Shown here piece by piece: positions 54,933 to 63,794 of a stretch of 64,000 bases of DNA. Each line of letters begins with the position of its first letter. The stretch's first letter is position 1. The notes below the pieces were generated by a model. The model searched no databases and was not told the DNA's origin. It saw only the letters and a list, made by a program, of their open reading frames with translations. Origin of the DNA: Acidisoma sp965199065 (GTDB taxonomy: Bacteria; Pseudomonadota; Alphaproteobacteria; Acetobacterales; Acetobacteraceae); NCBI RefSeq assembly GCF_965199065.1, contig NZ_CBDAQN010000003.1:434001-498000 (forward strand), given 5' to 3'. The translations under genes and the position numbers were made by a program.

Positions 54933-57900
54933 CTAGATCTCCTCGACGCTCGAAATCCCCGGCATCACCTTCAACGCCGCCGCCAGCTTCGGCGACACGT
55001 TGAAGCGGCCCGGCAGCTTGATCTCCGCCTCGCGATGCGCGTCCAACCTCGGACACAGAATGACCTCGCCCCGCCCCTGCCCCTCTTGCGTCAGCAACAT
55101 CCGGATGTGAGCCACCGCCGCCGTCTCGGTCAGCCAGACGCGCAACCCAACACCGGCCCCCGCCGCCGCCTTGTCCAATGGCGCCACATCCTGCGCCGTG
55201 ATACGCAGCGCGTCACCCTCCAGCCGCAGATCGACCGTCACCAGCAAAGCCGTGCCCTCCCGCAGCAACTCACCGGAACGCGCGAGCACCTCGCTGAACA
55301 AGGTGACCTCGAAACTGCCGCCGCTGTCCGAGAGCCGGATCCACGCCATGCGCCCGCCGGTGCGCGTCGGGCGGATCTTCGGGCTCCCGATCATGATGCC
55401 CGCCACCTTCACCCGCCCCGTCCCGTTGGACGCCGCCGCCTCCAGCCGCGTGCTCGACATCACGCCGAGGCGCTTCAAGGTCGAGCCGAAACTGTCGAGC
55501 GGATGGCTGGTGAGGTGGAAGCCGATCGCCTCCGCCTCAAAGCCCAGCCGGTCCAGCATCGGCCAGTCCATCATCTCAGGGAGGCGCAGCGGCTCAGGCT
55601 TCGCCCCAAGCCCGCCGAACAGCCCGATCTGGCCGCTGCCGCGATCCTCCGCCGTCGCCTGCGCGCGCTTGAGCAGCATCTCGCAACCCGTGAACAGCCG
55701 CGCGCGGTTCGCATCGAGCTCGTCGAAGGCTCCGGCCTTGATGAGGTTCTCCAGCTGCATCTTGTTGAGCAGCTTCGGGTCGATGCGCTCGGCGAAATCG
55801 GCAAGATCGGCGAAATGCCGGTCGCCCCGCGCGTCCGCCACCGCCTCCATCGCCGCCTGCCCGACGCGCTTGACCGCAGCGAGCGCGTAGCGGATGGCGA
55901 GGCTGCCATCGGGCTGGCGCTCGACGGTGAAGTCGGCGGCCGAGCGGTTGATGTCGGGCGGCAGCACGGCGATGCCCATGCGGTTCGCCTCCTGCCGGAA
56001 GGCCGCGAGCTTGTCGGTATTGCTGATGGCGAGGCTCATGCAGGCGGCGATAAAGGGCACCGGATGGTTGGCCTTCATCCACGCCGTCTGATAGGCGACC
56101 AGCGCGTAAGCCGCCGCGTGCGATTTGTTGAAGCCATAATCAGCGAATTTCGCCATCAGGTCGAAGATGTCGCCGGCCTTGGCGGCGTCGATGCCCTGCG
56201 CCACGGCGCCGTCGGTGAAGATCTTCCGTTGCGCCTCCATCTCCGAGCGGATCTTCTTCCCCATGGCGCGGCGCAGAAGATCGGCGGCGCCGAGGCTGTA
56301 GCCGCCCAGGCGCTGGGCGATCTGCATCACCTGTTCCTGATAGACCATGATGCCGTAGGTCTCGCCGAGGATGTCCTCGATATCCGGGTGCGGCGCTTCC
56401 CATTTTTCGCCATGCTTGCGCTGGCAATAGGCCGGGATGTTCGCCATCGGTCCCGGCCGGTACAGCGCCACGCCGGCAATCAGATCTTCGAAGCGATCGG
56501 GGCGCATCTGGCGCAGCACGTCCCGCATGCCCTGGCTTTCGAACTGGAACACCCCGCCCGCATCGCCTCGCTGCAGCATCTCGTAGGTTGGCCCGTCATC
56601 CAGCGGCAGCCGGTCGATATCGACGGTGATCCCGAGCTTGGTCAGGAACGTCGTCGCCCGGCGCAGGATCGTCAGCGTTGTGAGGCCAAGGAAGTCGAAC
56701 TTCACCAGACCCGCCTGCTCGACGTATTTCATCGAATACTGCGTCACGAGAAAGTCCGAGCGCGGATCCTTGTAGAGCGGCACAAGCTCGTGCAGAGGCC
56801 GGTCACCGATGACGACGCCCGCCGCATGGGTGCTGGCGTGGCGGTAAAGGCCCTCCAGCTGCAGCGCGATCTCCATCAGCCGGCGCACCGCCTCGTCATC
56901 CTCGCGCATCTGCTGCAGGCGCGGCTCGCCGGCGATGGCCTCGGCCAGCGTCACCGGTTTCGCCGGATTGTTGGGGATGAGTTCGGCGACGCGGTTGACC
57001 TGCCCGAACGGCAGCCCAAGCACACGGCCGACATCGCGCACCGCCGCGCGGGCCTGCAGCTTTCCGAAGGTGATGATCTGCGCCACGCGGTCGGCGCCGT
57101 ATTCGCCGCGCACATAGGCGATGACCTCGTCGCGGCGGTCCTGGCAGAAGTCGATGTCGAAGTCGGGCATCGACACGCGTTCTGGGTTGAGAAAGCGCTC
57201 GAACAGCAATCCGAACCGCAGGGGGTCGAGGGCGGTGATGCTGAGCGACCACGCGACGACCGAGCCCGCGCCCGAACCGCGGCCCGGACCGACAGGAATA
57301 TCGCGCGCCTTCGCCCACTGGATGAAGTCGGCGACGATCATGAAGTAGCCGGCGAAGCCCATGCGCGCGATGACGCCGAGTTCGTAGTCGAGCCGGTCGC
57401 GGTAGACGCGCGCCGTCTCGGCATCGGCCTGCATGAGGGCAAGGTGCCGGTCGAGCCCTTCGGCCGCCATCTGGCACACGGTCTCCTCCTCGGAGGCGCC
57501 CTCGCGGACCTTGGGGCAGACGGGCAGCAGCGGCTTGCGCGTTTCCGCCATGACCGCACAACGGCGGGCGATGGCGAGCGTGTTGTCGCAGGCCTCGGGC
57601 ATGTCGGCGAAAAGCGCGCGCATGGCGGCGGCGGGCTTGAACCAGTGTTCCGGCGTCACCCGGCGGCGATCCGCCTCGGAGAGCACGCGGCCTTCGGCGA
57701 TGCAGAGCAGCGCGTCATGGGCCTCATGCATGCCGGCGGTGGCGAAGTAGCAGTCATTGGCGGCGACCAGCGGCAGTCCGATCTCATCGGCCAGCGCCAC
57801 CAGGCCGGGTTCGATCGCCTGCTCGATCGCGAGGCCGTGGCGATGCAGTTCGACCGCCAGCCGGTCGGGGAACATCTCGGCGAAGCGGGCCAGCAGTTGG

Positions 57901-58358
57901 GCGGCCTCCACACGCTGGCCCTCGGCGAGCAGGCGGTTGATGGGGCCGAGCGTTCCGCCCGTCAGCAGGAACAGCCCCTCGGCGTGCTGACCGAGACGGT
58001 CGAGGGCGATCTGCGGGCGCAATCCGGGGTCGGTCTCGAGGTAGGTGATCGAGGAGAGCCGTTGGAGATTGGCGTAGCCGACCTCCGTCTGGGCGAGGAG
58101 GACGACGGGTTCGGGGGCCAGCCGGGGCTGATCGCGCCGCCCGATGGCGATCTGGCAGCCGAGGATCGGCTGCACGCCCTTTGCGATGGCGGCCTGGCTG
58201 AACTCCAGCGCACCGAAGAGGTTGCTGGTGTCGGTGAGCGCCACCGCGGGCATCCCGTCCGCCGCCGCGAGGGCCGCAAGCTTGTCGGCCTTGATGGCAC
58301 CCTCACTCAAAGAATAAGCGGAGTGAGCGTGGAGGTGAACGAAAACTTCAGCTTGCAT
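54933..58358 (-). CDS. dnaE: DNA polymerase III subunit alpha
   Basis: A 1141-residue replicative polymerase of the DnaE1 type, near the family's usual 1160. An N-terminal PHP domain (about 5-205; HLHAHSAYSLSEGAIK) is followed by the C-family polymerase core: the catalytic aspartates lie in PDFDIDFCQDRRDEV, and GPGRGSGAGSVVAWSL marks the palm; HhH, OB and C-terminal domains follow. The gene is the upstream neighbour of lolD, as in many members of the order. The ATG at 58358 lacks an obvious ribosome site. Confidence 0.97.
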   Translation of the reverse strand: MQAEVFVHLHAHSAYSLSEGAIKADKLAALAAADGMPAVALTDTSNLFGALEFSQAAIAKGVQPILGCQIAIGRRDQPRLAPEPVVLLAQTEVGYANLQRLSSITYLETDPGLRPQIALDRLGQHAEGLFLLTGGTLGPINRLLAEGQRVEAAQLLARFAEMFPDRLAVELHRHGLAIEQAIEPGLVALADEIGLPLVAANDCYFATAGMHEAHDALLCIAEGRVLSEADRRRVTPEHWFKPAAAMRALFADMPEACDNTLAIARRCAVMAETRKPLLPVCPKVREGASEEETVCQMAAEGLDRHLALMQADAETARVYRDRLDYELGVIARMGFAGYFMIVADFIQWAKARDIPVGPGRGSGAGSVVAWSLSITALDPLRFGLLFERFLNPERVSMPDFDIDFCQDRRDEVIAYVRGEYGADRVAQIITFGKLQARAAVRDVGRVLGLPFGQVNRVAELIPNNPAKPVTLAEAIAGEPRLQQMREDDEAVRRLMEIALQLEGLYRHASTHAAGVVIGDRPLHELVPLYKDPRSDFLVTQYSMKYVEQAGLVKFDFLGLTTLTILRRATTFLTKLGITVDIDRLPLDDGPTYEMLQRGDAGGVFQFESQGMRDVLRQMRPDRFEDLIAGVALYRPGPMANIPAYCQRKHGEKWEAPHPDIEDILGETYGIMVYQEQVMQIAQRLGGYSLGAADLLRRAMGKKIRSEMEAQRKIFTDGAVAQGIDAAKAGDIFDLMAKFADYGFNKSHAAAYALVAYQTAWMKANHPVPFIAACMSLAISNTDKLAAFRQEANRMGIAVLPPDINRSAADFTVERQPDGSLAIRYALAAVKRVGQAAMEAVADARGDRHFADLADFAERIDPKLLNKMQLENLIKAGAFDELDANRARLFTGCEMLLKRAQATAEDRGSGQIGLFGGLGAKPEPLRLPEMMDWPMLDRLGFEAEAIGFHLTSHPLDSFGSTLKRLGVMSSTRLEAAASNGTGRVKVAGIMIGSPKIRPTRTGGRMAWIRLSDSGGSFEVTLFSEVLARSGELLREGTALLVTVDLRLEGDALRITAQDVAPLDKAAAGAGVGLRVWLTETAAVAHIRMLLTQEGQGRGEVILCPRLDAHREAEIKLPGRFNVSPKLAAALKVMPGISSVEEI

Positions 58359-58553
58359 GAAGGAGACTATAGGCGAAGCAGCCGAGTCGAGAAATCCGCC
58401 GTGGCCTTTCGTGGAGGCAGGCGCGAGGCCGTGCGCTTGTCCTGGAAAACTCCGGAGCCGATTTACGAATAGGTGGTGGCCCTCATTGAGGAGCGCCGCG
58501 CCGACGCCTCTGTTTCAACCGCCTCATCCGTGCCTCCAACAGGGAGTACTCGC

Positions 58554-58799
58554 GTGAGCCTTGACCCAATCGCCTCCGTCGTGGCCGGGCCTGTCAGCCC
58601 CGCAGCGACACCGCCTTACGCCGTCATCAGCAAAAATGTGACGGCTGTCTTGCCGCCGGGCAATACAGAGACGCGAACGACCACGGCCGATGGTGTCGAA
58701 ACCACGGTCATCACGAACGCGACCGGCGGCACACTCGACACGATCTACGGAACGTCGACGATAGAGGCATCGGGTTCGGAGATCAGTCTCTGGGCCTGA
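58554..58799 (+). CDS. Small protein of unknown function
   Basis: An 81-residue product rich in Thr, Ser, Ala and Val (TETRTTTADGVETTVITNAT), without cysteines, signal peptide or membrane helix. GTG at 58554 has GGGAG 8 bases upstream and is preferred; the frame is open to 58473. Composition suggests a surface-exposed or disordered segment; no family recognised. It stands on the plus strand between dnaE and lolD. Confidence 0.45.
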   Translation: MSLDPIASVVAGPVSPAATPPYAVISKNVTAVLPPGNTETRTTTADGVETTVITNATGGTLDTIYGTSTIEASGSEISLWA

Positions 58800-59001
58800 C
58801 CAGCTTAAGAACGCGTGAAGGCGACGTGTTGAAGTTGTAGCAGGTCACGCCTCGCCGTCCGCATCGGAGAAGACAAGCTCCGCGTAAAGCTCGGACATCG
58901 GGATGCTGATCCCGGTCTCCGGCAACGTGAGCACCGCGTCCGGGCCGTTCATCGAGCCGTTTTACGACGGTCCGTCACGGCCTGACGCAGCGATTGCCGC
59001 C

Positions 59002-59682
59002 TCAGGCCATCTCCATCACCCGTCCTTCGCGCAGCGTGACCCGGCGATCCATACGCGCCGCCAGATCCGGATTATGCGTCGCGATCAAGGCCGCCACGCC
59101 CTGGCCCCGTACCGCCGACAGCAACTCGTTGAAGACGATATCGGCCGTCGCCGTGTCCAGATTGCCGGTGGGTTCGTCCGCCAGCAGCAGGCTCGGGCCA
59201 TTCGCCAGAGCGCGCGCAATCGCCACGCGCTGCTGCTCGCCGCCCGAGAGTTTGCCGGGCAGATGCTTAAGCCGGTGGCCGAGGCCGAAGGCCGTCAGCA
59301 ACTCGCCGGCACGAACCTCCGCGCGCTTGCGTGCGACGCCCGCGATCATCTGCGGCAGGACGATGTTCTCGAGCGCCGTGAACTCCGCCAGCAAGTGGTG
59401 GAACTGGTAGACGAAGCCGATCCGGTCCCGCCGGATCGCCGTCCGCGCGCCGTCCGGCAAGGTGCCTGCGTCGCGCCCATCCATCAGCACCCGCCCGGCA
59501 TCAGGCCGGTCGAGCAGCCCGGCAAGATGCAATAAGGTGGATTTGCCGGAGCCCGAGGGCGCCACCAGCGCCACGATCTCGCCCGCCTTCAGCGCCAGAT
59601 CGACCGATGTCAGCACGTCCAGCGTCCCGGCATCGGTGCGGTAGCTGCGCCGCACCGCCTCCATCACCAGCGGGTCACTCAT
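59002..59682 (-). CDS. lolD: Lipoprotein-releasing system ATPase
   Basis: A 226-residue ATPase: Walker A APSGSGKSTLL, signature LSGGEQQRVAIARAL, Walker B LLLADEPTGNLD. LolD drives removal of outer-membrane lipoproteins from the inner membrane with the permease encoded just upstream. It begins inside the end of that gene (8 bases overlap). The start (MSDPLVMEAV) follows the family. Confidence 0.95.
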   Translation of the reverse strand: MSDPLVMEAVRRSYRTDAGTLDVLTSVDLALKAGEIVALVAPSGSGKSTLLHLAGLLDRPDAGRVLMDGRDAGTLPDGARTAIRRDRIGFVYQFHHLLAEFTALENIVLPQMIAGVARKRAEVRAGELLTAFGLGHRLKHLPGKLSGGEQQRVAIARALANGPSLLLADEPTGNLDTATADIVFNELLSAVRGQGVAALIATHNPDLAARMDRRVTLREGRVMEMA

Positions 59683-60928
59683 GACGCAACGCTTCCACCG
59701 GATCGGTACGCGCCGCCCGCCAGGAGGGGTAGAGCGTCGCCAGCAGAGATAGCGCAAGCGCCATGACGAGGACCGCCGTCACCTCGCTCCAATCCAGCAC
59801 CGCCGGCAGTTCCTCGAGAAAGTAGACCGTCGGGTCGAACAGCGTCGTGCCGGTGATGTGCTCCAGCAATTCGCGGATCCGCTCGATGTTGGCGCAGAAG
59901 ACCACGCCGAGAACGAACCCGATCAGCGTGCCCGACACCCCGATGGACGCGCCCGCCATCAGGAAGATGCGCATGATCGCGCCGCGTCCCGCCCCCAGCG
60001 TCCGCAGCACCGCGATGTCCCGCGTCTTGTCCTTCACCATCATGATGAGCGACGAAATGACGTTGAACGCCGCCACCACGATGATGAGCGTGAGGATGAG
60101 GAACATCACGTTCCGCTCCACCGTCACCGCCTCGAAGAAGCTGTCGTTGGAGTGCTGCCAGTCGATGACCGCGATCGGCGCGCCCGGTAGCGCCTCGCGG
60201 ATGCGGCGGCTGACGGCGTCGACCTGATCCGGGTTCTGCACCGTCACCTCGATCTGCGTCGCCCGCCCGGGCGCCGAGAAGAAGGTCTGCGCCGCCTGCA
60301 TCGGCATGAAGGCGAAGGTCGCGTCATACTCCTGCATGCCGACGTTGAAGATGCCGACGACCTTGTAGGCGCGGATGCGCGGAATGGTGCCTATGGCGGT
60401 CGCGTTGCCCTGCGGCGACACGAAGGTGATGTTGGAGCCGACCGTCAGCCCCAGCGACTGCGCGAGACCCGAGCCGACGATGACGGCGTTGTCGCCCGCC
60501 ATCGCGTTGATCGATCCCATCAGCATGTGCGACGAGACCGACCGCTGCGCCTCGAGGTCCGTCTGGCTGATGCCGCGCACCACACCGCCGATCGCGCCAC
60601 CCTGGCTGCCGGTCAGCAACACCTCGCCCTGGAACACCGGCGACGCCTGGATCACGCCCGGGATGCCGCGGATGGTTCCAGCCATGGCGTCGTACTCGGC
60701 GATCTGGGTGCCGCCCGCGCCAAAGACGCCGAGATCGCCGTTGAGGCCGAGGATGCGCGAGAGCAGATCCTGCCGGAAGCCGTTCATGACGCTCATCACG
60801 ATGATGAGGGTGGCGACCCCGAGGGCGATGCCGACCAGCGAGAATATGGCAATGACGGAGACGAAACGTTCGCCTTTGCGGGCGCGCAGGTAGCGCCCCG
60901 CCACGGCACGTTCAAAGGGACCGAACAT
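59675..60928 (-). CDS. lolE: Lipoprotein-releasing system permease
   Basis: A 417-residue LolC/LolE-family permease: one N-terminal helix (FVSVIAIFSLVGIALGVATL), a large periplasmic domain (about 45-270) and three C-terminal helices in the FtsX/MacB domain. One permease gene with LolD is the rule in alphaproteobacteria, where it acts as a homodimer. It starts 10 bases after the proS stop. Confidence 0.94.
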   Translation of the reverse strand: MFGPFERAVAGRYLRARKGERFVSVIAIFSLVGIALGVATLIIVMSVMNGFRQDLLSRILGLNGDLGVFGAGGTQIAEYDAMAGTIRGIPGVIQASPVFQGEVLLTGSQGGAIGGVVRGISQTDLEAQRSVSSHMLMGSINAMAGDNAVIVGSGLAQSLGLTVGSNITFVSPQGNATAIGTIPRIRAYKVVGIFNVGMQEYDATFAFMPMQAAQTFFSAPGRATQIEVTVQNPDQVDAVSRRIREALPGAPIAVIDWQHSNDSFFEAVTVERNVMFLILTLIIVVAAFNVISSLIMMVKDKTRDIAVLRTLGAGRGAIMRIFLMAGASIGVSGTLIGFVLGVVFCANIERIRELLEHITGTTLFDPTVYFLEELPAVLDWSEVTAVLVMALALSLLATLYPSWRAARTDPVEALRHE

Positions 60929-60938
60929 CAGATGCGCT

Positions 60939-62252
60939 TCAAGCGCCGACGCGCGCCAGCGCATCCTCGATGGTGAGTTCCTCGCGCTCGCCCGTCGCAC
61001 GGCGCTTGAGCTCTACCCTGCCCGCCGCCGCTCCGCGCGGACCGACGATGATCTGCCAGGGATGCCCCATGAGGTCGGCGTCGGCGAACTTCACGCCCGC
61101 GCGTTCGGTGCGGTCGTCGTAGAGCGCCACCTTGCGAAGCCTCGCGTAGATCGTTTCGCACATGGCATCGGTGGTGGCATCGCCCTGCTTGAGGTTCAAA
61201 ATGCCCGCCTTGAACGGCGCCACGCTGTCCGGCCAGATGATCCCGGTCTCGTCATGGCTCGCCTCGATGAGCGCACCGACCATGCGGCTCACGCCGATGC
61301 CGTAGCTGCCCATTTCAGGGTTGGCCTTCTGGCCGTCCGCTCCGGTGACGGCGAAGTTCATCGCGGCGCTATACTTTGTGCCGAAGTAGAAGATATGGCC
61401 GACCTCGATCCCCCGCCCCTCGCGGCGGCGATCCGCGCCGACCTGCTCCCAGGCCTCCAAGTCGTGCTTGTCTTCCGTCGCCGCGTAGTTGTTGGTCATC
61501 GTCTCGAAGAAACGACCGAGGTCGTCGCGACTGGCAATGTCGAAGTTGGCGGCGCTGTAATCCAGTTCCTCGAAGGCGGCATCGTAGAAGACCTGGCTCT
61601 CCCCGGTCGGTGCCAGGATGATGAACTCGTGGCTGAGTTCGCCGCCGATGGGGCCGGTGTCGGCCACCATCGGGATCGCCTTCACGCCCAGGCGCTGGAA
61701 GGTGCGCATATAGGCCAGCATCATGCGGCGATAGCTCACGACAGCACTCTCGTAGTCCATGTCGAAGCTGTAGGCGTCCTTCATGAGGAACTCGCGCCCG
61801 CGCATGACGCCGAAACGCGGCCGAACCTCGTCCCGGAACTTCCACTGGATGTGGTAGGCGATCTGCGGCAACTCCTTGTAGCTGCGGATCGACTGCCGGT
61901 AGAGATCGGTGATCATCTCCTCGTTGGTCGGTCCGTACAGCAGGTCGCGCTCATGCCGGTCCCGGATGCGCAGCATTTCGCGCCCGTAATCCTCGTAGCG
62001 GCCGCTCTCCTGCCACAGCGTCGCCGGCTGGATGGTCGGCATCAGCACTTCCTGAGCGCCCGCGGCGTCCTGCTCCTCCCGCACGATGTCGGCGATATTG
62101 TTCAGCACGCGGAGCCCCGCCGGCAGCCAAGCATAGATGCCCGCCGCCGTCTGCCGTACTAGGCCCGCCCGCAGCATGAGCCGGTGCGAGGCGATCTGCG
62201 CCTCGGCGGGCACTTCCTTGAGGGTCGGGATGAGGCTCTGGGATAGACGCAT
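60939..62252 (-). CDS. proS: Prolyl-tRNA synthetase, short form
   Basis: A 437-residue class II synthetase: TLKEVPAEAQIASHRLMLRA start, GPTNEEMITDL, RFRDEVRPRFG-like motif 2 (WKFRDEVRPRFGVMRGREF) and GIGVSRMVGALIEA motif 3. The editing insertion domain of E. coli ProRS (about 180 residues) is missing, as is normal in alphaproteobacteria. The gene is in the lolE-lolD transcript. ATG at 62252; an open frame to 63281 is an artefact over the acyltransferase gene. Confidence 0.96.
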   Translation of the reverse strand: MRLSQSLIPTLKEVPAEAQIASHRLMLRAGLVRQTAAGIYAWLPAGLRVLNNIADIVREEQDAAGAQEVLMPTIQPATLWQESGRYEDYGREMLRIRDRHERDLLYGPTNEEMITDLYRQSIRSYKELPQIAYHIQWKFRDEVRPRFGVMRGREFLMKDAYSFDMDYESAVVSYRRMMLAYMRTFQRLGVKAIPMVADTGPIGGELSHEFIILAPTGESQVFYDAAFEELDYSAANFDIASRDDLGRFFETMTNNYAATEDKHDLEAWEQVGADRRREGRGIEVGHIFYFGTKYSAAMNFAVTGADGQKANPEMGSYGIGVSRMVGALIEASHDETGIIWPDSVAPFKAGILNLKQGDATTDAMCETIYARLRKVALYDDRTERAGVKFADADLMGHPWQIIVGPRGAAAGRVELKRRATGEREELTIEDALARVGA

Positions 62253-62287
62253 CGGGGTGGCACTCTTCTGCTTCTGCGGGCCGGACC

Positions 62288-63349
62288 CTACCGGTCCTGA
62301 TGATGCCCCGCCAGATAGCGAAGCGCAGGGCGCTCCACCAGCCGTGCCGTGACCCAGCTCAGCGCGAGGACGCACGCGAACATGGGCATAAGCCACAGAT
62401 ATGGCCAACGCGTCGGGTCCAGATGCCAGTGCCCCCATGCGCGGGAGAAGATCAGCTCCACCGGCGCGTACGCCATGTAGAACGGGTAGGAGATCGCCCC
62501 GAGCGTCAGCAGCGCAGGCAGGCGGCCGAACACCCGCTGCTGGCCGGCAGCCAGCGTTCCAATGATGAGCCACAACCCGATCGTGGTCACGGCGTCGCCG
62601 GCCGTCGTCATCGCCCGCAGCCATATGCCGAGAGACAGCACTCCGATGCCTATGGCCGCCATAAGCCAAAGCGGCCAAGGCAGACCCAGACGGAGTTGAC
62701 GGGCAAGGAGTATCCCGCCGAAGAATTCGGGGAAGAACCGTAGCAGGGCGCCCTGATAGGTGAGGTTCAAGCCGGGTGCGGAGAGGCTGGACAGCAGCAG
62801 AAGGGCGACTCCCATGGCGACCGAGCCCAAAGCCACGGCAGGGCCGTCGCAGCGGGAAACGATCACCGCCAGAAGCGGGAACAGCAGGTAGCCGGCCCAT
62901 TCGGTGCTGATCGACCAGGATGGGTAGTTCCAGGTCCAGCCATGACTGAAGCCCCAGCCATTGAGCATCAGGAGCTGGAGCGTGAACTCGTGCCCGTCGG
63001 CGCGGTAGGCATCGTGCGGACGCACGCCTCCGAAGCGCGCCACCATAAGCCCGGCTGCGAGGAGCAACAGCATGGCGACCGCGGTCGGGTAGAGGCGGAC
63101 GAGGCGCCGCCACCAGAATCCACCATAGGCGGCAAAAGTTTGAGATGGATTTGGATGCCGGTGCGCCAGAACCAGGCCGGACAGGATGAAGAACCCGTCG
63201 ACACCGAGATAGCCCCGGCCGATCAGGCTGCCGAAGCCCGCGAATTGCAGGTGCAGATTTGCGTGGTAGGCGAAGACCCAAAGCGCGAGCAAGCCACGAA
63301 CCGCAGTCAGATCGGATAGGACAGCGTCACGCTGGTCGAACCGCGTCAC
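62288..63349 (-). CDS. Acyltransferase 3 family membrane protein
   Basis: A 353-residue integral membrane acyltransferase (OafA/NodX-like) with about ten helices. The conserved Arg-x10-His pair is in RGLLALWVFAYHANLHLQF, and the FFILSGLVLAHR motif follows. These proteins O-acylate surface sugars. It lies 35 bases upstream of proS, so may share its transcript. The acceptor is not evident. Confidence 0.9.
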   Translation of the reverse strand: MTRFDQRDAVLSDLTAVRGLLALWVFAYHANLHLQFAGFGSLIGRGYLGVDGFFILSGLVLAHRHPNPSQTFAAYGGFWWRRLVRLYPTAVAMLLLLAAGLMVARFGGVRPHDAYRADGHEFTLQLLMLNGWGFSHGWTWNYPSWSISTEWAGYLLFPLLAVIVSRCDGPAVALGSVAMGVALLLLSSLSAPGLNLTYQGALLRFFPEFFGGILLARQLRLGLPWPLWLMAAIGIGVLSLGIWLRAMTTAGDAVTTIGLWLIIGTLAAGQQRVFGRLPALLTLGAISYPFYMAYAPVELIFSRAWGHWHLDPTRWPYLWLMPMFACVLALSWVTARLVERPALRYLAGHHQDR

Positions 63350-63454
63350 AACCAGCTCTTCGCTATAAGCTCAAGGATTCGCAAATACAAATGTCGTGGT
63401 TATTAACAAATTACTATTGGACGAGCCAATAATAACGCGTGACACGGCTAATTC

Positions 63455-63600
63455 GCATGGCTAAAGAAAAGGCCCGCGCGCCGAGGGCGCCGCGGGCCAA
63501 GTTTAGGGAGGAAACGCCAGTCACACGGCGAAACGAGGATCAACCTCGTCCGTGACTGGATAATGGAAGCTCTCCTGAGAGCCGTCCACAATAAATCCGG
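63455..63600 (-). ncRNA. Candidate small RNA with anti-Shine-Dalgarno motif
   Basis: Read on the minus strand, this part holds a GCTCTC/GAGAGC hairpin (63568-63581), then a long hairpin (63517-63524 with 63552-63559, extended by ACGAGG/CCTCGT inside it), a single-stranded GTTTCCTCCC (63515-63506), and finally a GC-rich stem with a T-rich tail (63498-63461). Two stems, a free CCUCC sequence able to pair with ribosome-binding sites, and an intrinsic terminator are the layout of many trans-acting sRNAs of alphaproteobacteria. I cannot match it to a named family. No convincing promoter was seen, so the 5' end is approximate. Confidence 0.55.
63461..63498 (-). terminator. Intrinsic terminator
   Basis: GGCCCGCG-CGCC pairs with GGCGCCGCGGGCC (63471-63498) over 12 base pairs with one bulge. 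On the minus strand it is followed by TTTTCTTTAG. It probably ends the candidate sRNA. Confidence 0.7.
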
Positions 63601-63749
63601 GTTTAAAAGGCAGATTATTGGGCTTCCGGGCACAATCATGCCTCTTCATCGAGCAAGTTCGGAACCTTGATTAATAAGTAGGCACACCTCGCTCGGCGCC
63701 TGTCATCCGTTAGTGGCTGTCGGTGCTGCACGCCAAGTGATCGTGGCAA

Positions 63750-63772
63750 GGCCGGAGGCAATGCCCCCGGCC
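63750..63772 (-). terminator. Hairpin after the probable rne gene
   Basis: GGCCGG and CCGGCC enclose an inner GGC/GCC stem, 22 bases after the minus-strand stop at 63795. No T-run follows. Possibly the rne terminator. Confidence 0.45.
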
Positions 63773-63794
63773 TCGTCTCCACGTCTATGGCGGA

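Noticed and set aside
55035..58472. An open frame of 1145 codons on the plus strand, opposite dnaE.
   Set aside because: It mirrors the codon structure of dnaE in GC-rich DNA. Its product is rich in Arg, Gln, His and Asp with no domains, and dnaE is certain.
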